DNA from: Riptortus pedestris
Lineage: Eukaryota; Arthropoda; Insecta; Hemiptera; Alydidae
Length of the DNA stretch: 64,000 nucleotides
Direction of reading: 5' to 3'
Assembly (NCBI GenBank): GCA_019009955.1
Contig: CM032233.1
Coordinates: 11,078,501 to 11,142,500 of the forward strand
Below, in pieces: positions 13,745-25,929 of the stretch. Position 1 is the first letter of the stretch. The number at the start of each line of letters is the position of its first letter. A model generated the notes under the pieces. The model made no database searches, was not told the DNA's origin, and worked only from the letters and a program-made list of their open reading frames with translations. Both the position numbers and the translations under genes were made by a program.

Positions 13745-14700
13745 CTGGATTTTACAATAACTTCATGGAACGTGTTGTCATTGTATCAAAGCGGAGCACT
13801 ACAGTTACTCCTAGATATCCTGACTGGTTATAAAATAGACATTGCTGCCTTTAAAAAAGCCAGGTGGACAGGACAAGGTAGTTTTAAAAAAGGGAAATGT
13901 ACAATATACTATAGCTGTGATGAGTGGCACCACACATTTGGAATAGGATTCATCATTGGTAAAAGATTTTCAAACTTGGTGACTGATTTCAAACCAATCA
14001 GCTCAAGACTGTGTGTTATGTGAATAAAAGAAAAATACGATACGTACTCCATCTTTCATGCACCTACAGAAGCCTCACAATGGAGAAGGAAAGCATACAA
14101 TCGACGAGGCACTTGAAATGTGCTAAGACGAATGTCCTAAGTATGACCTTAAGATTGTCATTGGAGACTATAAAGTGCAGGTTGGGTTAGCCCCCTTCCC
14201 CCGAATCATCAAATGATAATGGCAAAAGACATCAATTTTGCTGTACCCAAAGACCTCATAGTGGCAAATACTTGTTTTACCCACACAGAAGTCCATAAGA
14301 GGAATCAAGTAATGAGTCAATAGTCGTGTTACTGTCATAATAATAATGATGTAAATTGATCATGACTTATCAGAACTAGGCACAGGTCCTCTCTCCTTGA
14401 TGTATGGTCACATAGAAGTGCTAATGTCAACTCAGACAAAAGGGAAGATGCCAATAGTAAAATACAAGTCTTAGAACCATCCAAGTTACTATAATATTCT
14501 AAAACTAATAATATCCTGATGAAAGTGCCAAGTTCAGTGAAATCCTAGAAGCCAAGATATGAAGAATTCATGCTGAAGAGGGTATCAATTCTAGATGGCA
14601 ATGCTGTAAGCAAGCCATCATTGAATCAGCTGCTGAGGTTCAAGGATCGGCAATAAAAGCCAATCAAAGAAACATATAGAAGCTTTAATAACATATCTTA
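13745..14700 (+). mobile_element. RTE-clade LINE endonuclease remnant
   Basis: From about 13763 the frame shows the block order of RTE-type endonucleases: WN.LSLYQSGALQLL, then YKIDIAAFKKARWTGQG, then a C..YYSC...H segment, GIGFIIGK and a DFKPISSRLC block. A stop at 14021 ends the long frame, but further matches continue with changes: FHAPTEAS, LKIVIGDYKVQVG near 14150 (family GDFNA) and a segment near 14600 that precedes the reverse transcriptase in intact elements. In the second block the catalytic Glu of the QE-RW motif is Lys (KKARW), so the enzyme could not work even if translated. Confidence 0.65.
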
Positions 14701-14707
14701 CGCAGAC

Positions 14708-16866
14708 ATGTAGATAGATAGATAGTTTATTTCCTTTATAGGATTTTCCCTTAGCAAAGGAGATCAACTTACATGATATTTATTAGTTATAAGGTTAGTT
14801 TAAAGAAAAATAAAATAAATAAATAACAAATAATAATAATAAATAAAAGCATATATACATACTTAACTACACTTCCATAAATTAATAAATAAGTAAAATA
14901 ATACAAAGCAAAGTAATGCGACTATAAATACAAAAATAAAATAAAACAGTAAATTAAGTAGAAACCCTTCTAAGTTCAAAATTATATCTATTAAGATTCT
15001 ATCCTTTCCAACATCAATAAGATAAGTAATATTAATATGAATATGATTAATGTAAGTATTATGAAAAAAAGTGTGCAACAATTATAACATACCTTTAAAA
15101 AAAAAATATATATAAAATATATTGTACAATTATTCATTAAGATTAAATAAACAACATTTGAAGATGTCCATCAGATACACATATATCATTCCTAACTTAC
15201 ATTTGTCATTGCTGCTGAGAGCTTTGAGAAAATCACTTTCCTGGTTTTCTTTGGAAATAAAATAAAAATATTTGGCTCTCATTGGACTATATATTGTACA
15301 ATATAAAAATAAATGATGATGGCTTTTAAAATCGTCGAAATTACATAGTAAGCATTTACTTTTAGGGCCAATGGAATATATTAAGTTTTTTAATTGTAAA
15401 GTTTAATCTATAACTGTTCAAAGTCCTTAACTGAAATATTGCTTTGTAAATTGAAAATGGTAAATTTTTGTTAACATATTCTTGAGTGGTTCCTCCTGTT
15501 ATATTAATGTTCTTGTATAAACTGCAATAATTTGTCATAGCTTTTTTATTGGCATCATCATTCAATAGTTTGTCTCAGTAGGCAGCAATAATTGATGGCA
15601 TATTAGACTTGAAGGCATGCATATCTTGGCTTAAGCCAAATATTGAATAAGTTCAGTTTAACAATTACCTCCTTTATATCCTGGGACTGACCCAGTTATA
15701 GCTAATAGTGTTTGATAGGGACTAGTCTAATAATAAGCCTATTGTAACATTCCTTAGGTAACCTACTATTTTCATAGACAATATTTTGCAGAGCCAGGTG
15801 AGAGAGGCTTTTTACAATGTGCCTGGAAACAAAGTCTGATCCAGTTTCAAGCCTTATGATGTAATTGTGTGTAATTTACCTACCTGTTCTATTTCTTTCA
15901 TATTATAAAGAAATGTCCCTTGAGATGAAGATCTCCCTTTATGAAAGTGTACTGTCTTAGACTTATTTTCATTGGCTACCAGAGCATTCTTTTGGCAATA
16001 TCTCTCTAATATTTTGAGCTTAATTCTCGTTTCAACAGGTGATTTAGATAATATGATAAGGTTGTCTGCATATTGTATTAAAATTATTTCATTATAACAA
16101 TTAAGACTGAGCCCAGAGTCATTATCTCGAAAAAACGTTTCCATATCTGATATATAGATATCGAACAATTAAGGGCTAAGTATTTCTCCCTTAAATTATC
16201 CTTCAGTTGCCTGAATTCATAAAAATTTTACTGTTCTTATCTTCACTTGTACTGTCAAATGGTCATACAAAGATTTTAAGAATCTAATAAACTTTGAACT
16301 AAAATAAAAGCCAGTAAGTTTTGATCTTAGAAACTTGTGGGGAACAGAATTGAATGCTCTTTGAATGTCCATGAAAGAAGCAAAAACTGATCTCTCTGGT
16401 TGTCTTAAGTGTAATTGTATTATTATTTTTTTTGCATCCACTTTTTGCTACTATGGCTAATTGGGATAGGTCATCTATAGTTACCACCCTTTATCCAGGT
16501 TGGACTAAGGATTTTATTGAATGATTTCATCACTAAATAAATTTCTATTGCCCAGGTGGGAATCGAACTCGCCTCTAGGTTTACCATGTGAAATTAAGGC
16601 CAGCACTTTAACTCACATGGCTAACCTGAGCCCCAATTGTATCAAGGCAGTCAATGTAAAAATATGATCTATGCACTCCCTTCATCTTTAAAACCCTACT
16701 TGACATTCAGACAATATTTTTACTTCCTCGTCCCAGTTAGAGGGAGTTTTGGGAAATTCATATCCAATGCCATCTAATAAATTCATTTAGGGTACGATTT
16801 GAAATATTGCACCCTTAACTGAAATTTTTAATAAATGCATTCTTGAAGGAAGTTTCAGAAAAAACA
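14708..16866 (-). mobile_element. LINE ORF2 remnant: reverse transcriptase and C-terminal knuckle
   Basis: Read on the minus strand, the order is: an RT block near 16700 (WDEEVKILSECQVGF, like the E.Q.GFR motif); MDIQRAFNSVPHKFL near 16370 (F.D...AFD..); the catalytic block QYADNLIILS near 16060, where the normal ADD is ADN; ILERYCQKNALVANENKSK near 15990; and a C-terminal knuckle C-x2-C...H...C near 15310 (KCLLCNFDDFKSHHHLFLYC). The 3' end at 14708-14740 carries repeated ATCT, as does the LINE ending at 26354, so the two probably belong to one family. Frameshifts and a SINE at 16421 break it. Its 5' side abuts the densovirus fragment. Confidence 0.75.
16421..16634 (-). repeat. SINE inserted in the LINE, with target duplication
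   Basis: A full-length reverse copy including the tRNA-like head (gttagcc...gttcgattc type boxes on the minus strand). It is flanked by an 8-bp direct repeat AATTGTAT (16413-16420 and 16635-16642) and has an A-rich 3' tail, as expected for target-primed insertion. Confidence 0.85.
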
Positions 16867-16867
16867 A

Positions 16868-16925
16868 ATAGGCGACGCCTGTAAACCGATCTGAGAGGCC
16901 ATATATTTCACATACATGTTCATGG
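16868..16925. other. Densovirus ITR remnant
   Basis: The stretch resembles the ITR of the 49.7-55.1 kb provirus: a small hairpin AGGC-GAC-GCCT, then gtaaacc, then gaggccatatatttcacataca. It lies in the orientation of the provirus's NS-side ITR although VP follows it. The hairpin stem bases differ from the provirus (CGGGC/GCCCG) but still pair. Confidence 0.55.
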
Positions 16926-17014
16926 CTAATCAACTCCCTTCAATCGCATTCCAGCACTCACTCTAAGCATGTCTCTCATTTATTTATGTAGTTTCATTTA
17001 CCAGGCCACAAATA

Positions 17015-18273
17015 TAGGGTTGGCAAATAAGTCCTTTCGGTTTTTTTAAGTTGAAAGAAAACTATTGTATATTTTGAACATAATTTTTATTTTAATCTAC
17101 AATGTAATGTCCATTATTTTCTATTACTTTACCCCATCTCTCCATCAGCTGAATAATCCCATGCTCATAGAATGTCTGTGGTTTATTAGCGAAAAAATGA
17201 TCAAGGTGCTCCCTGACACCCTGTTCGTTTTCAAACCGTTTTCCACCTAAGGAATTTTGTAGAGACCGGAATAAGTGTTAGTCACTAGGAGCAAGGTCCG
17301 GTGAATAGGGAGGCTGGGGCAAAAGATCCCATCCAAGGACTAACAATTTGTTGCGGGTGACTAACGAAGTGTGGGGCCTGGCATTATCATGATGGAAGAC
17401 GACACCCTTTCGATTTGCCAGTTCTGGGCGTTTTCGTCGAATTGATTCATTCAATTTTGTTAATTGTGAGCAATATAGAGTGGAATCGATTGATTTACCT
17501 TGTGGCAGCAGGTCATAAAAAATCACACCCTTGAAATCCCACCATACAGAAAGCATTATCTTCTTTGGGTGCAATCCCGCTTTAGATGTGGTTCCAGGTG
17601 GTTCGTTGCTAGGTCTCCAAGATTTTTTTCCCACCACATTATCGTAGACAATCCACTTTTCATCCCCTGTCACAAGTCTTTTAAGAAATGGATCGTTTTC
17701 TTGACGTTTTGCCAAGTTGGCTTCGGTCAGAGAGTGGGGGACCCAAACATCCAGCCTAGAAACGTAGCCGAGCTTCCACAAATGATTTTCTACGCTTGTA
17801 TGTTATATGTCTAGGGCCTCAGCAATGTCTCGCACTGATTGGGAAGGATTTTGATCGACTATAGCCTTAACATCAATGCTTTCAATTTCTTGTGGACGAC
17901 CAGGTCGTGGTGCGTCGTTTATGTCAAAATTCCCTGCTCTAAACTTGGCAAACCAATTTTGGCACATGCGCTCTGTTAAGGCTTTATCCCCATAGACCCC
18001 GCATATTTTTTTATGAGCCTCTGCAGCTCTCTTTCCTTTTTTGAAATAATACAGCAAAATATGCCTATAATGCAATAAATTGCCGTCCATCTTCTCAGCT
18101 GGATCACAAACGCAATACTGACCTAATCTTAACAAGTGTCGACAGACATAACTGTTTACATATTACAAATAGGATAAACAATCCTCTGTTGGGATTAATT
18201 GCATCAGATAAATGTGACATATTGTAAACAAAACATGAATACAAAAACCGAAAGGACTTATTTGCCAACCCTA
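17015..18273 (-). mobile_element. Mariner transposon, nearly intact
   Basis: The element is 1,259 bp with terminal inverted repeats of at least 31 bp beginning TAGGGTTGGCAAATAAG (17015-17047 and 18241-18273). A TA is duplicated on both sides (17013-17014, 18274-18275). Removing the element and one TA restores continuity of the capsid frame, so it inserted after the viral fragment was already in the genome. Confidence 0.97.
17092..18090 (-). pseudogene. Mariner transposase with two nonsense codons
   Basis: The frame would start at the ATG at 18090 and end at TAA 17092-17094, giving about 332 codons, the usual mariner size. The N-terminal DNA-binding half carries helix-turn-helix blocks ending NDAPRPGRP and SVRDIAEALDI. 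The catalytic half shows VTGDEKW (first Asp), HHDNARPH (second Asp) and SPDLAPSD (third Asp), with 34 residues between the last two, which is the DD34D signature. Two TAA codons break it: one after EALDI (about 17808) and one directly after the third Asp (about 17278). No frameshift was found. All catalytic residues are kept, so inactivation looks recent. Confidence 0.92.
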
Positions 18274-19249
18274 TACATTGGGCCTGGCACAGATAACTTT
18301 GAAGAGGAGCCTATAGATGAAGACAGTCGTATAGCTCTATTACATGATTTAGATTATTTGGCTCCTTTAACACCAGAGGACATACGCTTGGCAGGTAAAC
18401 GTGCTATAAGTGGATTTTCATCTGATTTCTTCTCAACTGGTAATTGGCATTCTGGACTAGGAGCTCTTGGTCTCAGTGGCAAATATCCACTAGAGACAAT
18501 TGCTGGACAGCCCCTGTATCCTAGTACGGCTAGTAATACATCCCGCAAAGACTATAACAGAGCTCTCTACAGTGCACACCAACGATTCCTAGCTAATTAC
18601 GCTAGAGCCAATAGTATATTGTATTCAGAGGCACAACATAATCAATGTACGATCTTTAAAAATTCTGAGGATTGGAACAGGGAAGTCACACTATTGGAAC
18701 AGCAGTATCAACAATGTGAATTTGATTCTGCTAGTGATTGTTTGAATAGAAGAAGAGACATTGGGGCACCTTTAGCATCATCAACACAGCAACCAGGACC
18801 TTCTAATGAAACGACTGAAGATAAATATGATAAGATGGAGTATTTCCAACTACTTACTACTGGTAAGAGCACAGCTATGGGCGTGACAGATTGTACAAAG
18901 AAAACGTCAGTTGTATGTGGGGGCGAGCAAACAATTGGTGCAAATTTGAATAAGAGATTTGTCTGAGGTCAATCCTCCCTTTATTATTATTAATACATGA
19001 ATGAATGAATAAAGTAAATTTTATTTTTGTTTCTATGTTTAACAATTCTTACGATATAAAGAAATTTACAGAAGCTGGGTTAGCCCATCAGCTTAAGTGA
19101 CAAGTTCTATCTTCATTGAAAATAAATTTAAATTTATCCTTTTGGATGTTAAATAAAGTAATAAATATTTAAAGTAACATAAACCAAAAAAATGTATAGA
19201 ATTCAAAATATTATAATATATAGTTTTATAAATAATCTAATTTATAATT

Positions 19250-20890
19250 TAATGCTCTATTTACATTTTTCTCCATTTAATATTTTTCTCAGATAGTTTT
19301 CGGTCAATGTGTTCGTCCCAAATGAATCTCTCCTGAATTCCCTGAGGATAGGGCACACAGAAAGGAAGTGGAAAACATCATCTGTCTCCTGGACGCCAAT
19401 TTCAGGGATATAATTTTCTGTGCCAATTGCTATGTCAATCGTGTCTTTGGAGAGTTAAGGATGTTAAGAATATAGTTAAGATGGAGTCTGAGAGTGTATA
19501 CATATAGAGGCATCCTTCCAGGTTCCTACAGGAGGGCATAGTTGGGTGTGGTATTTGGTAGGTAAAATAACAGTTTCAGGAAGCTTTCCTGCACTTGTTC
19601 TACCTTCTCATGCTGCTCGCCTCCCCAAACCTGAGCTCCGTAACAGAGAACGGTTTTAGTAACAGCACCAAACACTTGATACTTAGCAGATATTGGCACT
19701 TCTTTCCTTCTCATGTATGAACACCATGAGTTGTTTAAGCCAAGCATCGCTACAGAGACCTTCTGTTCAAAATGTTTATGAAAGGGCAAGTGTTGGGGTC
19801 AATGTTATGCCCAAGTACTTCTAGTGATCTACAACCTCAATTCGTTGAGCTCTGGCTGTCCAAATCTCATCTTTATCTGGATGACATGATTTTAGATTTA
19901 TCAAGATTAACTGTAAGATTCCACAAATCACAATAATTTTCGAGCTTATTAACCATAGTTGAAGTAACGTTTCATCTTGACTTAAAAACACTATGTCATC
20001 TGCAAATACTAACAGTTCACAATAATTTCATCAATTGTGATTCCACCTCCTATAAAGTCTGCAAGGTCATGAATGTACAAAATAAATAGTAATGCACTTA
20101 AACTGTCTCCTTGTTTGAGACCAATTTGAATTTCAAAAAAGAAAGAATTACTGTTTTTTAGCCAAATTGCTGATTCCGTATTTGTAAAAAATTATTCTAT
20201 TATATTTACAATCTTTGATGGGATTCCAAGGTTATAAAGCTTGTACAAAAGCGAACGGCGACTTGCAGAATCAAAAGATGGCTTGAGATCCACAAAGAAG
20301 GCATAGGCTTTGGCACACTTTTTTACTAACTTTATTTTTACAATATTGATAAGTTCAAGATGTTGTCCATGGTGGAACACCCTTTCCTGAAACCCAGATT
20401 GGACTTCAGGCAAAATATTATTTTCTTCAATAAACGTTTCAATAATTTTTGGAAGGAGACCTGTGAATATTTTCACCAGGCTTTAAAAGAAATTCCCCTA
20501 GAGTTCTTCACATCATTTATATCTCCTTTCTTGAATAATGGATAAATTAAGGCTTTTGTGAAGCTTGTGGGAACAATTTCTTTATCTAGAATAGAGTTAT
20601 AAAACCTCAATAATTTCTCGTGAAAATTGCTATTTTCATAGAATTCATATAGGGAATACAGTCTAATCCTGGTGCTTTATTATCCTTAGCACGGTTTTCT
20701 TATTCTCCTATAAGGGTATAAATCAGAAATAATTTCTTCTGGAAATGCTTGTTTATCAGCAATTTGAGCATTCCAGTCACAAATATGCAATAAATTAACA
20801 TGATCATGATTTTTTATAAAGTTTTTTAAGGAATTAAACTCAGTGTTCCACACTTTTGGTCTGAGATAAATAGATAGCATGTATAACCTT
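19250..20890 (-). mobile_element. LINE ORF2 remnant (endonuclease end to reverse transcriptase)
   Basis: On the minus strand, blocks appear in order: LLHICDWNAQIADKQ near 20780 (GDFNA-type endonuclease block), LPEVQSGFQERV near 20400 (E.QSGF RT block), FFVDLKPSFDSASR near 20280, and VFADDIVFLSQDE near 20000, the RT catalytic FADD, which is intact. The RT thumb follows near 19700 (CYGAQVWGG). Several frameshifts lie between blocks. The 3' end near 19250 is not sharply defined. It differs in sequence from the LINEs at 14.7 and 23.4 kb. Confidence 0.7.
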
Positions 20891-21013
20891 AGGCTGGCAA
20901 TTGCTATAAGTATTTCATTAACAATAAAATTTTGAAGTCTAGAAGATCACTAAAAAGGGATTTTAGCTGAGCAACACTCATATCACCAACCTAGGGCATT
21001 TCTGTAGTTTTAG

Positions 21014-21070
<57 letters not shown>
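21014..21070. repeat. (AT)n microsatellite
   Basis: About 28 AT units just beyond the 5' side of the LINE remnant. Confidence 0.95.
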
Positions 21071-21071
<1 letters not shown>

Positions 21072-21099
21072 TAACATTTACAATTTCCAGAGGCATAGT

Positions 21100-21703
21100 A
21101 TTCAGTTAAAAGGGCATAATAAGTGGCAAACATAATAAATTTTTAAAAAAGTCACGGAAAATGAAGTTTTGAGAGTTGCTGCTAGGAGTGATGAACAGAT
21201 ACATTTCAAAAGAAATCAAAAATTTACGAAACACGTCCTTTTCGAGGAAGCGGTAGCGGGAAGGTGAAAAGCAAGCTACCACCGGAAGTAATCTCTCATG
21301 GGAAGAACGCACTCATTGGCTGGGCACGAACTGGAGCACATTGTAACTTGCTCTTCTTCATATTTTCTCACATGGTCTCTGGGACTCTCTTCATATATGC
21401 AGCAGCAGGAACTTGATTAGAGGCATACACCATATTGGAGACACGGTTTACCCTTTTTGCCATCAAAGCTGTTAATATAAATCCAGATCTGGCATACTTT
21501 GTAACTGCATGATCTGAACTTCAATAGGGTGAGATTATTTGTATCTGTATTGTTTACGTTATATAATTATAAATAATTTATTTGGTAATCAATGTATAAT
21601 GAATCACCATCTATTCCATACTTGTTGTTAAATAAATACCAAGTTTTCTGCATAGAGTGCATTTATTCACATATATTTTTATTCCATTTTTCCCCAAAAT
21701 TTT

Positions 21704-21749
<46 letters not shown>

Positions 21750-23170
21750 ATCCACTTTATGCTATATGGCTAATTGGGACGAGTTATCTACAGGTTACCA
21801 CCCTTTCTCGGCCAGGGTGGGACTAAGAATTTTATTTAATGAGTTTGTCACTAAATAAATTCCGTCATCCAGGGGTTGTGAAAACTAAGCAGATTTCCCT
21901 CCTGAAGTTTAACAATAGATAAATTTCCACACTGGTAATACACCACCACAGTGAATATTAAGTGCATAACTACAAACAGTGAAAAAAAGCTGCCAACCTA
22001 AAAAACAAACAGGCCTGCCAACCTCTTACCAGGAAGAAAAACAACTGCTATAATATATCAGAATACAACACATTAATTTTATGGCAAATTATTTACTATA
22101 TTTAGTACAGTAATGTATAATGAATGAGAATAGTTTTTATCTCAATCAAATTTTAGTAGCCTTAAACTTAAGACCAGGGGTGGGGGTGGGGGGTTCACCA
22201 TAACATATTTGTATCTCGTATAGTAAAGGTCACCACTTGAAAACAATATTTGGTATTTAAGCTTCGAATAAAGTGGTTAATTATATAACAGAAAAATTTT
22301 GAAAATTCCCTTAAGAGAAATCTGCTAAAAAGGTATAACTAGGATAGCATAATATAGGATTTTTTTTTAAAAATAACTACAGTAGATGTCCAGTTGAAGA
22401 AGTCTCTGTTAGGAGTGCTACATCAAAAGTACAACTTATTAATATTTATTGAATATCAGGTGTCAGATTTAAGAAAGACGCCACATCAACTACAGAAATT
22501 TATTGTTCATTCAAAGAAAACATACATATTTCCAATAAAAACAAAATTCTAAAAAATATGTTCATCTACAAGTAGTAATAGTCCAAAGCTCTAATCAAGC
22601 TTTGTCTGAAAAGAAGACTCTGGTTGGTGAGCACAAACTGGACTCACGCGTTGCTGTCTCTCGTCTTAAAAATGTCAACCATGAAAGCTCCTTTGCCACT
22701 CAGATGCACCAGGAAGGGTAAAAAATGCAGCCTACACTGTCAGCAAGTAACCTGTTTTTCCCAATGAAGCCATCAAATAAAGTATAGATCTGGCATATTT
22801 AATAAAAATGCACTAAATTCTAAAGGGTAGGATGTTTTCTATGTACACTAATTTATATTAGATACTTATTAATAGCTTTAAAATGAATGTTGTTTGAAAT
22901 GTTTTGTTTTATCACTATATGTAGTTCCCAAATATTAACTTGACATAATTAAAAAATATATTGAATATTATAATTAAAACTATGATTTAAAATTCTATAC
23001 TCTTATTAATTAAAAAATTTGATCATTCATGAATTATTTAATTGATTTAATGATAATAATATTTTAAATGGTACATAAATCCAATTCTTAAATGTCTAGA
23101 GTTAGAAATTCTTAATAAGTTATTTAATTATTAATTTTTGTACTATGCTCCTAAGCCAAGCACATGTTTG
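21100..23170. other. AT-rich DNA with decayed dispersed repeats, no gene
   Basis: Two stretches (about 21.28-21.54 and 22.61-22.83 kb) resemble each other (gccatcaaa, agatctggcata, agggtgag/agggtagg). Another stretch from 21868 resembles 28193 onward (gaactaagcagatttccc and variants). An (AT)n tract lies at 21708-21746. No coding region was recognised. Confidence 0.45.
21748..21872 (-). repeat. SINE fragment next to (AT)n
   Basis: Reverse-orientation SINE body (taattgggacgagttatc, ccagggtgggact) without the tRNA-like head, directly after an (AT)n tract. Confidence 0.75.
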
Positions 23171-23177
23171 GTCACAT

Positions 23178-23253
23178 TAAGTGAACCATATTTTTTTGTC
23201 TATAATGACATTTTACTAGCTCTAAATATAAAATACATTAACCCATCAAGGGA

Positions 23254-23318
<65 letters not shown>

Positions 23319-23361
23319 TATGTATTGTATATGTATACCTATATGGGAGCAGGTGACTCTC
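23178..23361. repeat. Left copy of long direct repeat flanking a LINE
   Basis: It starts TAAGTGAACCATATTTT, contains an (AT)n tract, and ends GGAGCAGGTGACTCTC. It matches 26355-26530 apart from AT repeat length. Confidence 0.93.
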
Positions 23362-23439
23362 GACCTAGAGGACGATACTAAAAAAAGTCAACCGTCCTTG
23401 AACGAAATATTTGAAATGCTTAAAACACTATGTAGTTAA

Positions 23440-24243
23440 GTGAGGCAGAGTAATGCAGAGGCAAGAATATATACAGAGGAATTAGAGAAAGCTAAAGAGA
23501 GAGTTGAGGCATTGGAGGATAGTCAAAATGTGATATTGGCTGAGCTGCAGTGTTTAAGGGAGATGAATGAAGATATTGACCTAGATAGAAGAAAAAATAA
23601 TTTAGTACTCCATAACTTTAATGAAAATAAAGACGAAACTCTTTCTCTGCTTCTTGGCACTTTTATTCTGTTCGCTGCCGAAAAAATGCAAATTTCTGTC
23701 TCTAAATTAGAAATTGGTTTTATGAAACGCCTAGGAGCCAGAAAAAACGACTCACCCAGGTCGGTTTTAATACGATTTATAACTACATGGATGAAATATG
23801 AATTTCTAACTTCTAACTTTAAACTTAAAGAGGAGAGGATTTATTTTACTGAAGATCTCCCTCTCAAAATGAGGAAACGAAGAAGAGAGTTAATACCCTA
23901 TCTTCAAATGGCAAGAGAAAAACAATTCCGAGCTAGTCTAAGAAGGGATAAGCTGTTGTTAAACGGTAGGCTATACTCACTGGAACAGCTACACAAGTCA
24001 AGAATCTTGCGGAAAGAAGAAAAAGAAACTACCGGGGAAGGATCTATAACAGTTGATGGTGGACCGTTGGTGACGACTGCAGATCCCCGAACGCCTATTA
24101 AAAGGAAGCATATGACGTCACCCCAGAAGATGGTTTCGGGCAAGACAAAAACAGCACTACAAGGATCTTCTTTTAAACCTCGGTCTTCTTCTCTGGAAGG
24201 CAGGAATTCCTGTAGTCCACCAAATAAAGTAATACCAACATAG
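23440..24243 (+). pseudogene. LINE ORF1p-like RNA-binding protein
   Basis: The product has an N-terminal heptad-rich coiled coil (EELEKAKERVEALEDS), then DRRKNNLVLHNF, which marks the start of an RRM-like fold, then RSVLIRF and a C-terminal domain block ITEDLP-like (YFTEDLPLKMRKRRREL). This coiled coil, RRM and C-terminal layout is that of L1-type ORF1 proteins, which form trimers on the element's RNA. A basic, proline- and serine-rich tail follows. The frame opens directly after a stop and has no good ATG near its start, so the 5' end is probably damaged. Confidence 0.75.
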
Positions 24244-24303
24244 CATACAGAGCAGCTGGATGATCCTCTTGATACGACTTGGCATGGAGACGGTAGTAAT
24301 ATC

Positions 24304-25929
24304 TTGTCATGGAACATTACTCGAACGGCAAGTGAAAAACACCTTCCCTTATATGATTATACGCCAATAAACTTAATATTATGTAACATTAATGGTTACT
24401 CAAATATTTTTTTTAATATATGCAACATTTGTCGATTTCAAGAAAGCATTCGACTCTATAAACCAGGAGCTACTCTGGCAAAAATTGTTTACTCTTGGGC
24501 TCAGCGGGAAAATAATACGAATTCTAAAAGCACTTTATGACAAGGCTTCCATGTTTATTAAAATTGGTTCCGAACTCTCAGATGAAATACCTATAAGTTA
24601 TGGATTATTGTAAGGGGAAAGTCTCAGTTCAGTCCTTTTCATTTGTTTTCTATGTGACATAATTTCTTTTTTTTATAATAGTGGTGCGACAGGAATCCCA
24701 ATAGACAGCGCAAATGAAATCATAATGCTCTTATTTGCTGACGACATTATACTTCTAAGTACTTCATGGCATGAAGCTCATAAAAAACTTAAAATATTAG
24801 AAACATATTGTAACCAAAATTCACTCATGTTGAATCCGGACAAATCCAAAACACTTGTATTCCACAAATCCCCGCGAACTAAAAAACTGAAACCTCTGTA
24901 TTGGCAGGATAAAGAATTGGAGTATATTAAAACCCACACATACCTTGGAGTGCCTTTTTCCTCATCAGGAAGATTTTCCAAAGCTGCAGAACATTTCAGC
25001 CACAGATCAAATGCGGCAAGTGCAAAGGTTAGGGAAATACTGGGAAGAGGAAAGAGTGATTCCTGGGAAGCAAGAATAGCCCTATTTGATTCAATGGTGT
25101 CATCTACTCTTCTTTATGGAGCAGAGATTTGGGCTCCAAATTACCTGGACCTTGTGGAATCGGTACAGCTGAGGTTCTGGAAGTATTTGTATTCTTGGCC
25201 AAGAAGTACCCCGAATTACATAGTCCGTTTGGAAACTGGGCGAGCGCCTTAAATGTAGTTATATTTAAGAAAATTATTAATTTCTGTGTTAAACTGCTCT
25301 CAATGCCTGACCACCGACTTCCGAAAAAATGTTTTCTTAAGCTGCTTAGTTTGCACAATAGGAAAAGCGACATTAAATATAATTGGGCGTCACTAGTAAA
25401 ATTTATAGCTGGAAATAATTATGTTGAAGAACATTTTTTCGAATCTTTAGACCAACAAACTGTGCTAACCAACAAGATCACAATCATTGAAACAATTGTA
25501 AACAATCTCCATTCCGTAGACGTGGATAGAGTTCTTAACTCAAGTTACAGCCGAATATATAGAAGTATTTGTAGTTTTAACCATTCTCTCCCTGAAAATT
25601 ATTTAACGGTCCACACAAACATAAATAAAATCAAACTTATCAGTCAAATAAGGATTTCCTCTAGCGAGTATTTAAAATTATCCTATAGAAACATGACTCA
25701 AATTATAAAAACGGGAGAGGTATGTAAATGGTGCCAAAAATATATTTACCTACATTTGAATCATTTACTGCTGTATTGCCCCGTTTTTACATCACACAGA
25801 GTAAAATTCCTTGACAAATATATAGTGCCTCAAAGAGAATACCTATCATTGGTAAACATTCTGGATTACAACAATGAAAGTAAAGTTAATGATATTTTTT
25901 GTTTCTTATCAAAAGTTTGTGAAAGTTAA
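24304..25929 (+). pseudogene. LINE ORF2: reverse transcriptase and C-terminal knuckle, broken
   Basis: The first residues (ILSWNIT near 24302) match the endonuclease start, then the sequence jumps near 24400 to the RT palm (FVDFKKAFDSI). A TAA at about 24611 replaces the Gln of the GLLQG block. The catalytic FADDIILLS at 24733 is intact. The RT thumb block LLYGAEIW follows, then a frameshift near 25248. The rest holds a C-x2-C...H...C knuckle (CKWCQKYIYLHLNHLLLYC) near 25730, as in the LINE at 14.7-16.9 kb. The endonuclease and the early RT blocks are deleted, so it cannot move by itself. Confidence 0.85.

Larger units (their letters stand above)
16986..18966 (+). pseudogene. Endogenous densovirus capsid (VP) fragment, split by mariner
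   Basis: The leader and first residues (gcattccagcactc..., FHLPGHKY) lie at 16942-17014. The frame resumes after the mariner at 18276 and runs to 18966. The continuation holds the parvovirus phospholipase A2 motifs: calcium loop IGPGTDNF and catalytic HDLDY. A glycine/serine-rich VP1 region follows. It closely resembles the provirus VP at 50971-52887 but covers only about its first 240 residues, ends near GGEQTIG, and lacks the shell domain. The ATG at 16986 is followed at once by TAG. In an exogenous virus VP forms the particle and its phospholipase breaches the endosome. This copy cannot make capsid. Confidence 0.9.

Noticed and set aside
17500..17814. 104-residue plus-strand frame
   Set aside because: Antisense shadow of the mariner transposase.
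23138..23356. Frame with an Ile-Tyr repeat (also at 26294-26533)
   Set aside because: By-product of (AT)n inside the direct repeats flanking the LINE.
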